From: Bradyrhizobium sp. 186
Lineage (GTDB): Bacteria; Pseudomonadota; Alphaproteobacteria; Rhizobiales; Xanthobacteraceae
DNA: 64,000 nt
NCBI RefSeq assembly: GCF_023101685.1
Contig: NZ_CP082164.1
Span: 620,001-684,000, forward strand
Direction of reading: 5' to 3'
Position numbers and translations under genes: made by a program. The notes beneath the pieces were generated by a model that saw only the letters and a list, made by a program, of their open reading frames with translations, did no database searches and was not told the DNA's origin. This document shows, one piece after another, positions 7,903-16,822 of this stretch (its first letter is position 1; every line of letters starts with the position of its first letter).

Positions 7903-9188
7903 GCGTCGAAATCTCCAAGCTTGCCTCCGGCCTCACCGTCGTCACCGACAAGATGCCTCATCTCGAGACCGCGTCGCTCGGCGTCTGGGCCGGCGTCGGC
8001 GGACGCGACGAGAAGCCGAACGAGCACGGCATCTCGCATCTTCTGGAGCACATGGCGTTCAAGGGCACGACGAAGCGCTCCTCGCGCGAGATCGTCGAGG
8101 AGATCGAGGCGGTCGGCGGCGACCTCAATGCCGGCACCTCGACCGAGACGACGTCCTATTATGCGCGGGTGCTGAAGGCCGACGTCCCGCTCGCGCTCGA
8201 CGTGCTCGCCGACATCCTCGCCAATCCCGCCTTCGAGCCGGAGGAGCTGGAGCGCGAGAAGAACGTCATCGTGCAGGAGATCGGTGCTGCGCAGGACACG
8301 CCCGACGACGTCGTGTTCGAGCACCTCAACGAGCTCTGTTATCCCGATCAGCCGATGGGGCGGTCGCTGCTTGGCACCGCGAAGACCTTGCGTGCCTTCG
8401 ACCGCGATTCGCTACGAGGTTACCTGTCGTCTCATTATCGCGGACCCGACATGGTGGTGGCGGCAGCCGGCGCGGTCGATCACAAGCAGGTCGTTGCCGA
8501 GGTCGAGAAGCGCTTTGCGAGCTTCGAAGCGACCCCGGGCCCGAAGCCGCAATCGGCACAGTTCGGCAAGGGTGGTGTCAAGGTGGTGCATCGCGAGCTC
8601 GAGCAGGCGCATCTGACGCTGGCGCTGGAGGGCGTGCCGCAGACCGATTTGTCGCTGTTCTCGCTCCAGGTCTTCACCAACATCCTCGGCGGCGGGATGT
8701 CGTCGCGGCTATTCCAGGAGGTGCGCGAGAAGCGCGGCCTCTGCTACTCGATCTACAGCTTCCACGCGCCGTACACCGATACCGGCTTCTTCGGCCTCTA
8801 CACCGGCACCGATCCCGCCGATGCCCCCGAGATGATGGAGGTGGTGGTCGACATCATGAATGATTCGGTGGAGACCCTGACCGAGGCTGAGATCGCGCGT
8901 GCCAAGGCGCAGATGAAGGCCGGCCTCCTGATGGCGCTGGAGAGTTGCTCTTCGCGCGCCGAGCAGCTCGCCCGGCACGTGCTGGCCTATGGGCGGCCCC
9001 AGACGGTGGAGGAGCTGGTGGCCCGGATCGACGCCGTCAGCGTCGAATCGACCCGCGACGCGGCGCGTGCACTGCTTTCGCGTAGCCGCCCCGCGGTTGT
9101 TGCATTGGGCAGCGGCAGGGGTCTGGACACGGCGGTGTCTTTTGCGGAAGGATTGACGCGGGCGCGCGCCAAGGCGCGGCTGCATTAG
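7899..9188 (+). CDS. M16 family zinc metallopeptidase (mitochondrial processing peptidase-like)
   Basis: A 429-residue M16B peptidase. The inverted zinc motif HxxEH is present as H47-L-L-E50-H51, and the C-terminal half has the family R/Y region (GGGMSSRLFQEVREKRGLCYSIYS). Bacterial members of this subfamily resemble the beta subunit of mitochondrial processing peptidase. There is no signal peptide, so it is probably cytoplasmic. It overlaps thrC by 4 bases; thrC-M16 pairing is common in alphaproteobacteria although the functional link is unclear. The substrate is not known. Confidence 0.92.
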   Translation: MSVEISKLASGLTVVTDKMPHLETASLGVWAGVGGRDEKPNEHGISHLLEHMAFKGTTKRSSREIVEEIEAVGGDLNAGTSTETTSYYARVLKADVPLALDVLADILANPAFEPEELEREKNVIVQEIGAAQDTPDDVVFEHLNELCYPDQPMGRSLLGTAKTLRAFDRDSLRGYLSSHYRGPDMVVAAAGAVDHKQVVAEVEKRFASFEATPGPKPQSAQFGKGGVKVVHRELEQAHLTLALEGVPQTDLSLFSLQVFTNILGGGMSSRLFQEVREKRGLCYSIYSFHAPYTDTGFFGLYTGTDPADAPEMMEVVVDIMNDSVETLTEAEIARAKAQMKAGLLMALESCSSRAEQLARHVLAYGRPQTVEELVARIDAVSVESTRDAARALLSRSRPAVVALGSGRGLDTAVSFAEGLTRARAKARLH

Positions 9189-9224
9189 GAGCCGCGCACG
9201 GCCCCCGCCCCGGGAAGCATCACC

Positions 9225-9812
9225 ATGGCCCTGTTTCGCCTGCCTTCCAGTGGACCCGCCGCCCTCGCGCCGCGCGGCAACGGTCTGTTACTGCGCGCGC
9301 CGCAGATGTCGGACTTCCTGCAATGGGCCCACCTGCGCGAGACCAGCCGCGACTACCTCACGCCCTGGGAGCCGATCTGGCCGTCGGACGATCTCACCCG
9401 GTCCGGCTTCCGCCGCCGCCTGCGCCGCTATTCCGAGGACATCGCCGCGGACCGCTCCTATCCCTTTCTGGTGTTCCGGGAGCTCGACGGCGCCATGGTC
9501 GGCGGCATCACGCTGGCCAATGTCCGGCGCGGCATCGTGCAGGCCGGCACCATCGGCTACTGGATCGGCCAACCCCATGCCCATCGCGGCTACATGACGG
9601 CCGCGCTGCGGGTGCTGCTGCCGACGCTGTTCGGTGAGCTCAATCTGCACCGGGTCGAGGCTGCCTGCATCCCCACCAATGCGCCCTCGATCCGGGTGCT
9701 GGAAAAATGCGGCTTCTCCCGCGAGGGGCTGGCGCGCCGCTATCTCTGCATCAACGGGATCTGGCAGGACCACCTGTTGTTCGGCTTGCTGCACGAGGAT
9801 TTCCGCGGCTGA
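9225..9812 (+). CDS. GNAT N-acetyltransferase, RimJ/RimL type
   Basis: A 195-residue GNAT enzyme that would transfer acetyl from acetyl-CoA to an amine, probably a protein N-terminus. The N-terminal SDFLQWAHLRETSRDYLTPWEP segment and the acetyl-CoA motif region (GYWIGQPHAHRGYMTAALRVLLPTLF, then NAPSIRVLEKCGFSREGLARRY) match the ribosomal-protein alanine acetyltransferase subgroup. It starts 36 bp after the M16 peptidase gene and is likely the third gene of the thrC operon. The true acceptor cannot be told from sequence. Confidence 0.88.
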   Translation: MALFRLPSSGPAALAPRGNGLLLRAPQMSDFLQWAHLRETSRDYLTPWEPIWPSDDLTRSGFRRRLRRYSEDIAADRSYPFLVFRELDGAMVGGITLANVRRGIVQAGTIGYWIGQPHAHRGYMTAALRVLLPTLFGELNLHRVEAACIPTNAPSIRVLEKCGFSREGLARRYLCINGIWQDHLLFGLLHEDFRG

Positions 9813-9854
9813 GCCGCGGGCTTTATGCAACGCGGGGGGCGGCTCTGCTGCCGT

Positions 9855-9899
9855 CTCGTTTCCTGCCTTCTCGCTTCCGGCCTTCTCGTTTCCGGCCTT
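9855..9899. repeat. Three tandem 15-bp repeats
   Basis: Three consecutive 15-bp units of the form CTCGTTTCCNGCCTT, differing at one or two positions, lie in the gap after the acetyltransferase gene. On the plus strand they are pyrimidine-rich. They are non-coding as far as can be seen and are a candidate variable-number tandem repeat. Confidence 0.8.
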
Positions 9900-9978
9900 G
9901 GGATCGCCGATTTTGGCGATATAACGCGCAACCAGCCGGCGATTGTGCCGGGACGTTGTTCACGGAGTACAGGCGTTC

Positions 9979-10632
9979 ATGAAGGAGCTTCGATCATTGC
10001 GGAATGCGCTGCGGCGAGGTCCGGTGATCGCACTGGCGCTGTCGGTTTCGTGTGCGACGGTCTCGCCGGTCGCGGCACAGTCGCTGACCGACCGCTTCAA
10101 GGGCCTGTTCGGTGGCAAGTCCGACGAGCCGGCCCAGAGCAAGCCGGCGCCTGCGCCCGGCCAGCCGGCGGCCGATGACGACGTCGATTGCCCGCAGGTC
10201 ACGGTGCGCGCCGGGGCGTCCACCTATGCGGTCGGCTCCTCGGGCAAGCAAGCCGTCGGCAATGACGTGCGTTTCCAGGCTTCCATCACCAAGATGGCGC
10301 GCGAATGCGTCCGCAGCGGAGGCGACATCACCGTGCGCATCGGCATCCAGGGCCGCGTCATCGCCGGCCCCGCCGGCGCGCCGACCTCGGTCGACGTCCC
10401 CTTGCGTGTCGCCGTGGTGCAGGGCGGCGTCGGCGAGAAGGTGATCGCCTCGAAGGCCTACCGGACCACCGTCGAGATGTCGGAGGGCGGCAGCGTACCC
10501 TTCACCTTCGTCGCCGAGGATTTGGCATACCCGATGCCCTCGGCCGCGGTTGCGGATTCCTACATCTTCTATGTCGGTTTCGATCCGCAGTCGCTGTCGC
10601 CCGAGCCGAAGGCGCGGGGGAAGAAGAAGTAG
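9979..10632 (+). CDS. Exported protein of unknown function
   Basis: A 217-residue protein with a basic N-terminus and hydrophobic core ending in an AxA-type cleavage site (VSPVAAQS, about residue 35). A Pro/Ala-rich linker follows (about 50-63), then a mainly beta domain with cysteines C68 and C112. The C-terminus ends in a basic KARGKKK tail. I do not recognise the family; the segment DITVRIGIQGRVIAGPAGAP suggests a beta sandwich. The start at 9979 is chosen because the signal peptide begins there; an upstream in-frame ATG at 9943 would spoil it. It stands alone between two terminator-like structures. Confidence 0.7.
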   Translation: MKELRSLRNALRRGPVIALALSVSCATVSPVAAQSLTDRFKGLFGGKSDEPAQSKPAPAPGQPAADDDVDCPQVTVRAGASTYAVGSSGKQAVGNDVRFQASITKMARECVRSGGDITVRIGIQGRVIAGPAGAPTSVDVPLRVAVVQGGVGEKVIASKAYRTTVEMSEGGSVPFTFVAEDLAYPMPSAAVADSYIFYVGFDPQSLSPEPKARGKKK

Positions 10633-10675
10633 CGCATAGCCCGATGCGCGTTTGGGCGGCAGGCCGTTCGCAAAC

Positions 10676-10708
10676 TCGTCATGCCCGGGACAAGCCCGGC
10701 TATGACGA
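10676..10708. repeat. Dispersed palindrome, TCGTCATGCCCGGG type, short copy
   Basis: TCGTCAT and ATGACGA ends enclose CCCGGG/GCCCGG arms. The leading 19 bases (from about 10672) are the same as those of the larger copy at 32395-32487. It lies between the exported hypothetical and the ATP synthase operon. Confidence 0.75.
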
Positions 10709-10730
10709 TAGGGAAGCATCTTGCCCAACA

Positions 10731-10762
10731 AAAAAAGCCGGCGCTTTCGCGCCGGCTTTTTT
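10731..10762. terminator. Bidirectional terminator between the exported protein gene and the ATP synthase operon
   Basis: A perfect 14-bp inverted repeat (10731-10744 with 10749-10762, loop TTTC) whose outer six base pairs are A/T, so each strand ends in a T run. It serves the convergent genes on both sides and is placed 20 bases beyond the atpF stop. Confidence 0.92.
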
Positions 10763-10782
10763 GATTGATGAAGACAAAACCC

Positions 10783-11268
10783 TCAGTTCAGCTTCTGCCG
10801 GACTTCGGTGATGCCCTTGGCAAGCAGGTCGTCGGCGACCTGGCCCTTGACCGACTGCGACAGGATGGTGGAGGCGGCCTGGACGGCGGCTTCCGCGGCT
10901 GCGGCGCGGACATCGGCAAGCGCCTGGGCCTCGGCGAGCGCGATCTTGCCCTCCGCGGTTTTGGTGCGGCGGGTGACGAAATCTTCCATCTTCGCCTTGG
11001 CGTCGGCCGCGATGCGCTCGGCCTCGGCCCTGGCGTTGGCGATGATGTCGGCAGCCTCGCGCTCGGCCGTGGCGCTGCGCGCCTTGTAGTCGGCCAGCAC
11101 CTTGGCGGCTTCCTGCTTGAGACGCGTCGCGTCGTCGAGTTCGGCCTTGATGCGGGCGGCGCGATGATCGAGCGTCGTCAGCACGGTCTTGTGGATCCCG
11201 AGATAGGCGAACACGACCATCAGGATCACGAAGGCGACGGCGACCCAAAATTCAGGTTCGAAGAACAT
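10783..11268 (-). CDS. atpF: F0F1 ATP synthase subunit b
   Basis: A 161-residue subunit with one N-terminal membrane helix ([19 protein letters not shown]) and a long charged, alanine-rich coiled coil (about residues 35-155) that forms the peripheral stalk. Alphaproteobacteria of this group have two divergent b subunits; this is the canonical b at the end of the F0 operon. It lies 5 bp downstream of the b' gene. The F1 genes are not in this window, so F0 and F1 are separate operons here. Confidence 0.95.
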   Translation of the reverse strand: MFFEPEFWVAVAFVILMVVFAYLGIHKTVLTTLDHRAARIKAELDDATRLKQEAAKVLADYKARSATAEREAADIIANARAEAERIAADAKAKMEDFVTRRTKTAEGKIALAEAQALADVRAAAAEAAVQAASTILSQSVKGQVADDLLAKGITEVRQKLN

Positions 11269-11273
11269 ATCGA

Positions 11274-11840
11274 CTAACCCTTCAAGGACGCGTCAACGGC
11301 GGCATTGACCGACGCAGCGTCTGGAACGACACCCGTGAGCCGCTGCACGATCGTGCCTGCCGCATCGGCCGCGATGCCGCGGACGTTGCTCATGGCAGCC
11401 GTGCGGGTCGAGGCGATGGTCTTCTCCGCCCCGGCTAGCTTGGCCGCCAACTGCTCTTCCAGCGCCTTGCGCTCGGCTTCCGCCTGAGCGTTCAGCTTGT
11501 CGCGGGTCTCGTTGCCGATCGCCTGTGCCCGCGCGCGCGCCGAAGCGAGCTCGCCTTCATAGGCCTTCAGCGCCGCGTCGGACTGGTCCTTCAGTTTCTG
11601 CGCCTCGGCGAGGTCGCCCTCGATCTTGTTCTGACGCGCCTCGATCGCACCGCCGATACGCGGCAGAGCGAGCTTTGACACGATCACATAAAGCACGACG
11701 AAGAAGATCGCGAGCGACACCAATTGCGAAGCAAAGGTGCTGCTCTCGAACGGCGGAAAGCCGCCACCGTGGTGACCACCGTCAGCCTCGGTGTGAGCGC
11801 CCGCCGCCGGACCTTTTGCGCCGCCATGACTTTCAGCCAT
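11274..11840 (-). CDS. atpF2: F0F1 ATP synthase subunit b'
   Basis: A 188-residue b' subunit. A His/Gly-rich cytoplasmic N-terminus (about residues 1-32) precedes a membrane helix ([27 protein letters not shown]) and a long coiled coil. The start at 11840 ([10 protein letters not shown]) has AAAGGAG six bases upstream; an upstream in-frame start would add 18 residues that run into the atpE spacer. It pairs with subunit b to form the heterodimeric peripheral stalk typical of photosynthetic and alphaproteobacterial ATP synthases. Confidence 0.95.
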   Translation of the reverse strand: MAESHGGAKGPAAGAHTEADGGHHGGGFPPFESSTFASQLVSLAIFFVVLYVIVSKLALPRIGGAIEARQNKIEGDLAEAQKLKDQSDAALKAYEGELASARARAQAIGNETRDKLNAQAEAERKALEEQLAAKLAGAEKTIASTRTAAMSNVRGIAADAAGTIVQRLTGVVPDAASVNAAVDASLKG

Positions 11841-11898
11841 GGAGTACTCCTTTGCTGTCATGCGCGCCGCTTCGGTTGAAGCGGCGCGAAGCACGTCC

Positions 11899-12129
11899 TC
11901 AGAGCGGAACGAACAGCAGCAGCAGCGCGATCAGCAGCGAGAAGATGCCGAGCGCTTCGGTCACGGCGAAGCCGAAGATCAGGTTGCCGAACTGGCCCTG
12001 AGCGGCCGACGGGTTGCGAACCGCTGCGGCGAGATAGTTGCCGAAGATCACGCCCACGCCGACGCCCGCACCGCCCATGCCGATGCACGCGATACCCGCG
12101 CCGATAAGTTTTGCTGCTGCCGGATCCAT
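11899..12129 (-). CDS. atpE: F0F1 ATP synthase subunit c
   Basis: A 76-residue hairpin of two membrane helices forming the proton-driven rotor ring. The ion-binding carboxylate is E58 in [12 protein letters not shown], and the polar loop RNPSAAQGQ carries the conserved R-N/Q-P. The first helix is glycine-rich ([21 protein letters not shown]). A GGAGTC-type site precedes the ATG. It is positioned between atpB and the b' gene in the usual order. Confidence 0.97.
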   Translation of the reverse strand: MDPAAAKLIGAGIACIGMGGAGVGVGVIFGNYLAAAVRNPSAAQGQFGNLIFGFAVTEALGIFSLLIALLLLFVPL

Positions 12130-12182
12130 TTTTGACTCCTTGGAAGAAAGATTGGGTTGTGGGTGGGAATTCCCCGGACCGC

Positions 12183-12932
12183 TCAGTGTCCCGGATGAAT
12201 GGCGTCGTTGAGGTAGATGCAGGTCAGGATCGCGAACACATAGGCCTGGAGGAACGCGACCAGCAGCTCCAGCGAGGTCAGCGCGACCGTGAGCGCCAGC
12301 GGCAGCACGCCACCGATCCAGCCGACGGCGCCGAGCGAGAAGCCGAGCATGGCGACGAAGCCCGCGAACACCTTCAGCGCGATGTGGCCGGCCAGCATGT
12401 TGGCAAAGAGACGGACGCTGTGGGAGACCGGCCGCAGGAAGAACGACAGGATCTCGATGAACATGACCAGCGGCAGGATGTAGATGGGGACGCCGTGGGG
12501 AACGAAAATCTTGAAGAATTTCAGGCCGTTCTTGTAGATGCCGTAGATCAGGACGGTGAAGAAGACCAGCAGCGCAAGCGCCGCGGTGACGATCAGATGG
12601 CTCGAGATCGTGAACGTGTAGGGGATGATGCCGACCAGGTTCGAGACGCAGATGAACATGAACAGCGAGAAGATCAGCGGGAAGAACTTCATGCCTTCCG
12701 CGCCGGCGGTCGAACGGATGGTCGAAGCCACGAACTCGTAGGAGATCTCGGCGACCGACTGGAGGCGCCCGGGAACGAGCTGGGTGCCGCTGGCGAGCAT
12801 CAGGAGCGAGATCACCGCCACCGCCACCAGCATGTACAGCGATGAATTGGTGAAGGCGATCGTGTGATTGCCGATATGGCCGATCGTGAAGAGAGGCTCG
12901 ATGTTGAACTGGTGGATCGGATCGATTTTCAT
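12183..12932 (-). CDS. atpB: F0F1 ATP synthase subunit a
   Basis: A 249-residue polytopic subunit forming the proton half-channels against the c ring. The essential arginine is R174 in [14 protein letters not shown], and the C-terminal [22 protein letters not shown] is the conserved last helix. Length and motifs are normal. It lies 111 bp downstream of atpI; that spacer contains a run of CCGG-rich short palindromes (12955-13015) that may form RNA hairpins. Confidence 0.97.
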   Translation of the reverse strand: MKIDPIHQFNIEPLFTIGHIGNHTIAFTNSSLYMLVAVAVISLLMLASGTQLVPGRLQSVAEISYEFVASTIRSTAGAEGMKFFPLIFSLFMFICVSNLVGIIPYTFTISSHLIVTAALALLVFFTVLIYGIYKNGLKFFKIFVPHGVPIYILPLVMFIEILSFFLRPVSHSVRLFANMLAGHIALKVFAGFVAMLGFSLGAVGWIGGVLPLALTVALTSLELLVAFLQAYVFAILTCIYLNDAIHPGH

Positions 12933-13042
12933 CAGCGCGGCATCTCTTGGTCTGCCGGACTAGCCGGCGGGTCTCGGTCTGCCGGCCGGGCCGGCCCGTA
13001 CCGGCGAAGCCGGCACGATCAGTTCCTTTCCTGTCGGATCAG

Positions 13043-13417
13043 CTAAGAACCACCGCGCCTGTTTTGACCCGCACCCGCCGTCCTCACCACATTCACCACG
13101 CCGGCCACGAAGCCCAGCAGCAGGAACACGATAAATCCGAAAGGCGACGTCGACAGCAAGCGGTCGAAACCCCAGCCAATCCCCGCTCCGACGACGACCC
13201 CGGCGATCAACTCGGAGGATAACCGGAAACCAAGCGCCATCGCCGAGGCTCTGGCCGCTCTGTCTTCACCGTCACCTGCGGGTTGCTCGGTCTTGATCCG
13301 TCGGTCCCGAAATTCGGACAACCGCTGATCAAGTTTTCCGAGCCGTTCGGAAAGCGCAGCTTCCTCGGACGATCTATCGCCATTTCCATTCTCGCCGTGT
13401 CCCGTGCTCTGTGCCAT
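13043..13417 (-). CDS. atpI: AtpI/Atp1-like F0 assembly protein
   Basis: A 124-residue protein: a charged N-terminal half (about residues 1-65) and two membrane helices (LIAGVVVGAGIGWGFDRLL, FGFIVFLLLGFVAGVVNVVR) with the GWxxD signature of the AtpI/AtpQ family, which helps c-ring assembly and Mg2+ handling. It is the first gene of the F0 operon, and a sigma-70-like promoter lies about 70 bp upstream. Confidence 0.92.
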   Translation of the reverse strand: MAQSTGHGENGNGDRSSEEAALSERLGKLDQRLSEFRDRRIKTEQPAGDGEDRAARASAMALGFRLSSELIAGVVVGAGIGWGFDRLLSTSPFGFIVFLLLGFVAGVVNVVRTAGAGQNRRGGS

Positions 13418-13483
13418 GCAACAAAGACCCGAAACGCCGCGGCCAACTGGAAATTACGCCCGCCACCCTCAAAAGCCGCGCGG

Positions 13484-13512
13484 ACCATACTGAGCGCACA
13501 TAATCAAGTCAA
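13484..13512 (-). promoter_or_regulatory. Sigma-70-type promoter of the F0 ATP synthase operon
   Basis: On the minus strand a TTGACT hexamer (13507-13512) and a TATGGT hexamer (13484-13489) are separated by exactly 17 bases. The expected transcription start near 13476 leaves a leader of about 60 nt before atpI. Confidence 0.6.
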
Positions 13513-13775
13513 GCCAAGTCACGATCACGTCGCGTTCGGTTATACGATTGATTTGATTGACGATATTGCCGTACACGCCAGCACTGCACACAGCGTGACG
13601 CCGCACCGCAGCAGCTCCCCGCGCGATCTGCCGACGCGGCCGACATTTCGCCGTGGTGCGAGGATCAAAGGGATCGCCGCGGTCGTTAATTTCATGGACC
13701 GGTATTGGCGGCGGATTCGCCTGCCGAGGTGTAGACTTGCAGGAAAGCCGCAGAAGCGCCGTGGCGGAGAGCGCG
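13513..13775. other. Non-coding stretch between the ATP synthase promoter and the next gene
   Basis: Together with the promoter and leader this makes a 358-bp gap between divergent genes. The first part is comparatively A/T rich (TTGATTTGATTGA near 13550), consistent with promoter DNA. No further gene or repeat is seen. Confidence 0.4.
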
Positions 13776-14297
13776 ATGAGACCAGCGAAATCATCCACAA
13801 CATCATGGCTTGCAGCCTTGGCGCTCGCCGCTGTGATTGCGATCAGCGGCGGCCTCGTCGCCGCGCAATCCGCGCCCGACAGCGAAAACGGCCGCTACTC
13901 CATGACACCCATCCCGGAGGGCGTGCTGCGGCTCGACACCCGCACCGGCACGATGTCGACCTGTACGAAGAACGGCACCGGCTGGGCCTGCTACGCCGTG
14001 CCTGACGAGCGCGTCGCATTCGATGCCGAGATCGGCAGGCTTCAGGCCGAGGTGGAGAAGTTGAAGGGGCAGTTCGCGGCCGGGCCGACCGTGTCGGGCA
14101 AGGTCGACGAGGCGCTGCCGAAGTCCGACCCCTTGAAGAAGGCGCCGCCGAAGGTCGCCGACGGCGACCGCAAGATCGAGATCCCGTTGCCGAGTGACCA
14201 GGACGTCGACCGCGTGATGTCGTTCCTGGAGAAAGCCTGGCGGCGGCTGATCGACATGGCCAACCGCGTGCAGAAGGACGTGTCGGGAAAGATTTGA
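13776..14297 (+). CDS. Exported protein of unknown function with a coiled-coil segment
   Basis: A 173-residue protein with a signal peptide (WLAALALAAVIAISGGLVAAQS, cleavage near residue 29). The mature part has a short beta segment ending in the cysteine pair C/C of MSTCTKNGTGWACYAVPD, then a heptad-like stretch (AFDAEIGRLQAEVEKLKGQF), a Lys/Pro-rich linker and a C-terminal amphipathic helix with DVDRVMSFLEKAWRRLIDM. I do not recognise a named family. The ATG at 13776 follows GGAGAGCG; an in-frame GTG at 13761 is the alternative. It precedes the YjbQ gene by 8 bp, so the two are probably co-transcribed. Confidence 0.75.
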   Translation: MRPAKSSTTSWLAALALAAVIAISGGLVAAQSAPDSENGRYSMTPIPEGVLRLDTRTGTMSTCTKNGTGWACYAVPDERVAFDAEIGRLQAEVEKLKGQFAAGPTVSGKVDEALPKSDPLKKAPPKVADGDRKIEIPLPSDQDVDRVMSFLEKAWRRLIDMANRVQKDVSGKI

Positions 14298-14305
14298 GAG
14301 TTTAA

Positions 14306-14779
14306 ATGACACCTGAGAAGCACATGACGCGCTCGGCACCATCGACGGTGCAGGCCACCACCGTCACCTCGTCGCTGCTCACTGTGCAGACGCCGGGGCG
14401 CGGCTTCACCGATCTCACCAGCGAAGTCGCGAAGTTCATCGACGAGGTTCACGCGCGCGACGGCGCGCTGACGCTGTTCATCCGCCACACATCGGCCTCG
14501 CTGACGATCCAGGAAAATGCCGATCCCTCGGTGCTGGTCGATCTCACCACCGCGCTGTCGCGGCTCGCGCCGGAGAATGCCGGCTGGACCCATGATACCG
14601 AGGGGCCGGACGACATGCCGGCGCACGTCAAGACCATGCTGACGCAGACCTCGCTGCACGTGCCGGTCCTGAACGGCGCGCTGGCGCTCGGAACGTGGCA
14701 GGCGATCTATCTGGTCGAGCACCGCGCCCGTCCGCACCGGCGCGAGATCGTGCTGCAATTCATCGGCGGCAACCAATAA
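14306..14779 (+). CDS. YjbQ/UPF0047 family protein
   Basis: A 157-residue member of the YjbQ family. The family core is present: IRHTSASLTIQENADPSVLVDL and, near the end, GTWQAIYLVEHRARPHRREIVLQF. Some members show weak thiamine-phosphate synthase activity, and structural work places a metal site at the conserved His residues; the physiological role is uncertain. ATG 14306 has GAGAG upstream; ATG 14324 would shorten it by six residues. A strong bidirectional terminator follows directly. Confidence 0.9.
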   Translation: MTPEKHMTRSAPSTVQATTVTSSLLTVQTPGRGFTDLTSEVAKFIDEVHARDGALTLFIRHTSASLTIQENADPSVLVDLTTALSRLAPENAGWTHDTEGPDDMPAHVKTMLTQTSLHVPVLNGALALGTWQAIYLVEHRARPHRREIVLQFIGGNQ

Positions 14780-14793
14780 GGCGCCGAAAGCAA

Positions 14794-14823
14794 AACCGGC
14801 CGCGGATCGCTCCGCGGCCGGTT
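14794..14823. terminator. Terminator hairpin between yjbQ-type gene and MFS gene
   Basis: A 13-bp perfect stem (14794-14806 with 14811-14823, loop TCGC) flanked by AAAA on the left, which gives a T run on the minus strand; the plus-strand side has only TT. It separates convergent genes. Confidence 0.8.
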
Positions 14824-14864
14824 CGTTGCTGGCGGAAGCCGGCGTCGCGCGCCGGCTTCGGCGA

Positions 14865-16529
14865 TCAGTTCGCCTTGATGTCGACGTCCTTGGTCTCGGG
14901 CAGGAACAGGAAGCCGACCACGGCGGTGATCACCGCGAATGCGATCGGATACCAGAGACCCGCGTAGATATCGCCGGTCGAGGCCACGATCGCGAATGCG
15001 GTCGCGGGCAACAGACCGCCGAACCAGCCGTTGCCGATGTGGTAGGGCAGCGACATCGAGGTGTAGCGGATGCGGGTCGGGAACAGTTCCACCAGCATCG
15101 CCGCGATCGGCCCGTAGACCATGGTGACGAAGATCACCAGGATGAACAGCAGACCGATGATCGCGGCGACCTGCGGGCGGAAGATGTCGAACGGATTCGA
15201 CATCTTCACGATGCCGGCGTCACCCGCCTTCGGATAGCCGGCCGCCTGCACCGCAGCGAGCACCGCCGGGTTGCTGTCCTTGGCGTTTGCGTAAGCCACG
15301 TCCTTGCCGTTGACGACGACCTTGACCCCGGAGCCGGCGGCGCCGCTGCTGGTCGAGTACTTGACCGACGACTGCGACAGGAAGGCGCGGGCGGTATCGC
15401 AAGGCAAGGTGAAGACGCGGGTGCCGACCGGGTTGAACAGGTCGCCGCAGCCTGCGGGATCGGCCACCACCTCGACCTTGGTCTGCTCGATCGCCTTCTC
15501 CAGCGCCGGGTTGGCGTTGGTGGTGATCATCTTGAAGATCGGGAAGAAGGTCAGTGCCGCGATCAGGCAGCCGCCGAGGATGATCGGCTTGCGGCCGATG
15601 CGGTCCGACAGCACGCCGAACACGATGAAGAAGCCGGTGCCGAGCAGTAGCGACCAGGCGATCAGCAGGTTGGCGGTATAGCCGTCGACCTTCAGGATCG
15701 ATTGCAGGAAGAACAGCGCGTAGAACTGGCCGGTGTACCACACCACGCCCTGGCCCATCGTGCCGCCGAGCAGCGCGAGCAGCACGAGCTTGCCGTTCTG
15801 CCAGTTGCCGAAGGCCTCTGTCAGCGGCGCCTTCGAGCTCTTGCCCTCATCCTTCATCTTCTGGAAGATCGGCGATTCATTGAGGCGGAGCCGGATCCAG
15901 ACCGAGACGCCGAGCAGCAGCACCGAGACCAGGAACGGGATACGCCAGCCCCATGCCGCGAAGTCGGTTTCGCCGGTCGCGGTGCGGGTGAACAGAATCA
16001 CCAGCAGCGACAGGAACAGGCCGAGTGTCGCGGTGGTCTGGATGAAGGAGGTGTAGTAGCCGCGCTTGCCGTTGGGGGCGTGCTCCGCGACATAGGTCGC
16101 CGCACCGCCATACTCGCCGCCGAGGGCGAGGCCCTGGGCGAGGCGCAGCGCGATCAGGATGATCGGGGCCGCGATACCGATGGTCGCTGCACTCGGCAGC
16201 AGGCCGACGATGAAGGTCGACAGACCCATGATCAGGATGGTGACGAGGAAGGTGTATTTGCGACCAACGATGTCGCCGATACGCCCGAACACGATGGCGC
16301 CGAACGGACGGACCAGGAAGCCGGCAGCGAAAGCCAGCAATGCGAAGATGTCGCGCGTTGCCGGCGGATAAGCCGAGAAGAACTGCGCGCCAATGATCGA
16401 AGCCAGCGATCCGTAGAGGTAGAAATCGTACCACTCGAAGACGGTACCCAGCGACGATGCGAGGATGACGAAACGCTCATCCTTCGTCATGCCGGTCGAT
16501 CGTGCCGAGGTTGCAGCTATTGTGGACAT
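14865..16529 (-). CDS. MHS-type MFS transporter with a large central insertion
   Basis: A 554-residue member of the metabolite:H+ symporter branch of the major facilitator superfamily. Twelve helices are recognisable with the family motifs GRIGDIVGRKYTF (loop 2-3), RLAQGLALGGEYGGAATYVAEHAP and, in the second half, GVLSDRIGRKP. The unusual part is a soluble insertion of about 120 residues after the GRKP motif and the following helix (roughly residues 345-465, starting ITTNANPALEKAIEQ), containing two cysteines and repeated alanines. The start at 16529 has GGGGAG upstream. The substrate is likely a small carboxylate but is not shown by sequence. Confidence 0.88.
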   Translation of the reverse strand: MSTIAATSARSTGMTKDERFVILASSLGTVFEWYDFYLYGSLASIIGAQFFSAYPPATRDIFALLAFAAGFLVRPFGAIVFGRIGDIVGRKYTFLVTILIMGLSTFIVGLLPSAATIGIAAPIILIALRLAQGLALGGEYGGAATYVAEHAPNGKRGYYTSFIQTTATLGLFLSLLVILFTRTATGETDFAAWGWRIPFLVSVLLLGVSVWIRLRLNESPIFQKMKDEGKSSKAPLTEAFGNWQNGKLVLLALLGGTMGQGVVWYTGQFYALFFLQSILKVDGYTANLLIAWSLLLGTGFFIVFGVLSDRIGRKPIILGGCLIAALTFFPIFKMITTNANPALEKAIEQTKVEVVADPAGCGDLFNPVGTRVFTLPCDTARAFLSQSSVKYSTSSGAAGSGVKVVVNGKDVAYANAKDSNPAVLAAVQAAGYPKAGDAGIVKMSNPFDIFRPQVAAIIGLLFILVIFVTMVYGPIAAMLVELFPTRIRYTSMSLPYHIGNGWFGGLLPATAFAIVASTGDIYAGLWYPIAFAVITAVVGFLFLPETKDVDIKAN

Positions 16530-16822
16530 ATTCAGTTCGCTCCCCAAAAATTCGTTTCCTCGCGCCCGGATGTCCGGGCGGGCCGGATCAACCTGGGTCT
16601 TGCCCCAAAGGTAACATCGGCGTGAAACCGGCCCCAATACGACTTTCGGCCTTGCGCACTGACGCGCACCTGACGTCGCGGGCACTGGCGCCGCGCGGTG
16701 GCGGATTAACCCCTTTACAACAAAGGAATAATGCGCCCTTGCATGCCACGGCCGGTCGGGGAAGAATTGACCGCGGCGTCGGTCCGGACTACTGGCCCGG
16801 CGCGAACGACAGCAAGAGAACG

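Noticed and set aside
9855..9899. Tandem repeats considered as a CRISPR array
   Set aside because: Units are 15 bp and directly adjacent with no spacers; no cas genes are nearby.
13540..13562. TTGATTTGATTGA considered as a FixK/FNR box
   Set aside because: The second half does not match ATCAA at the required spacing.
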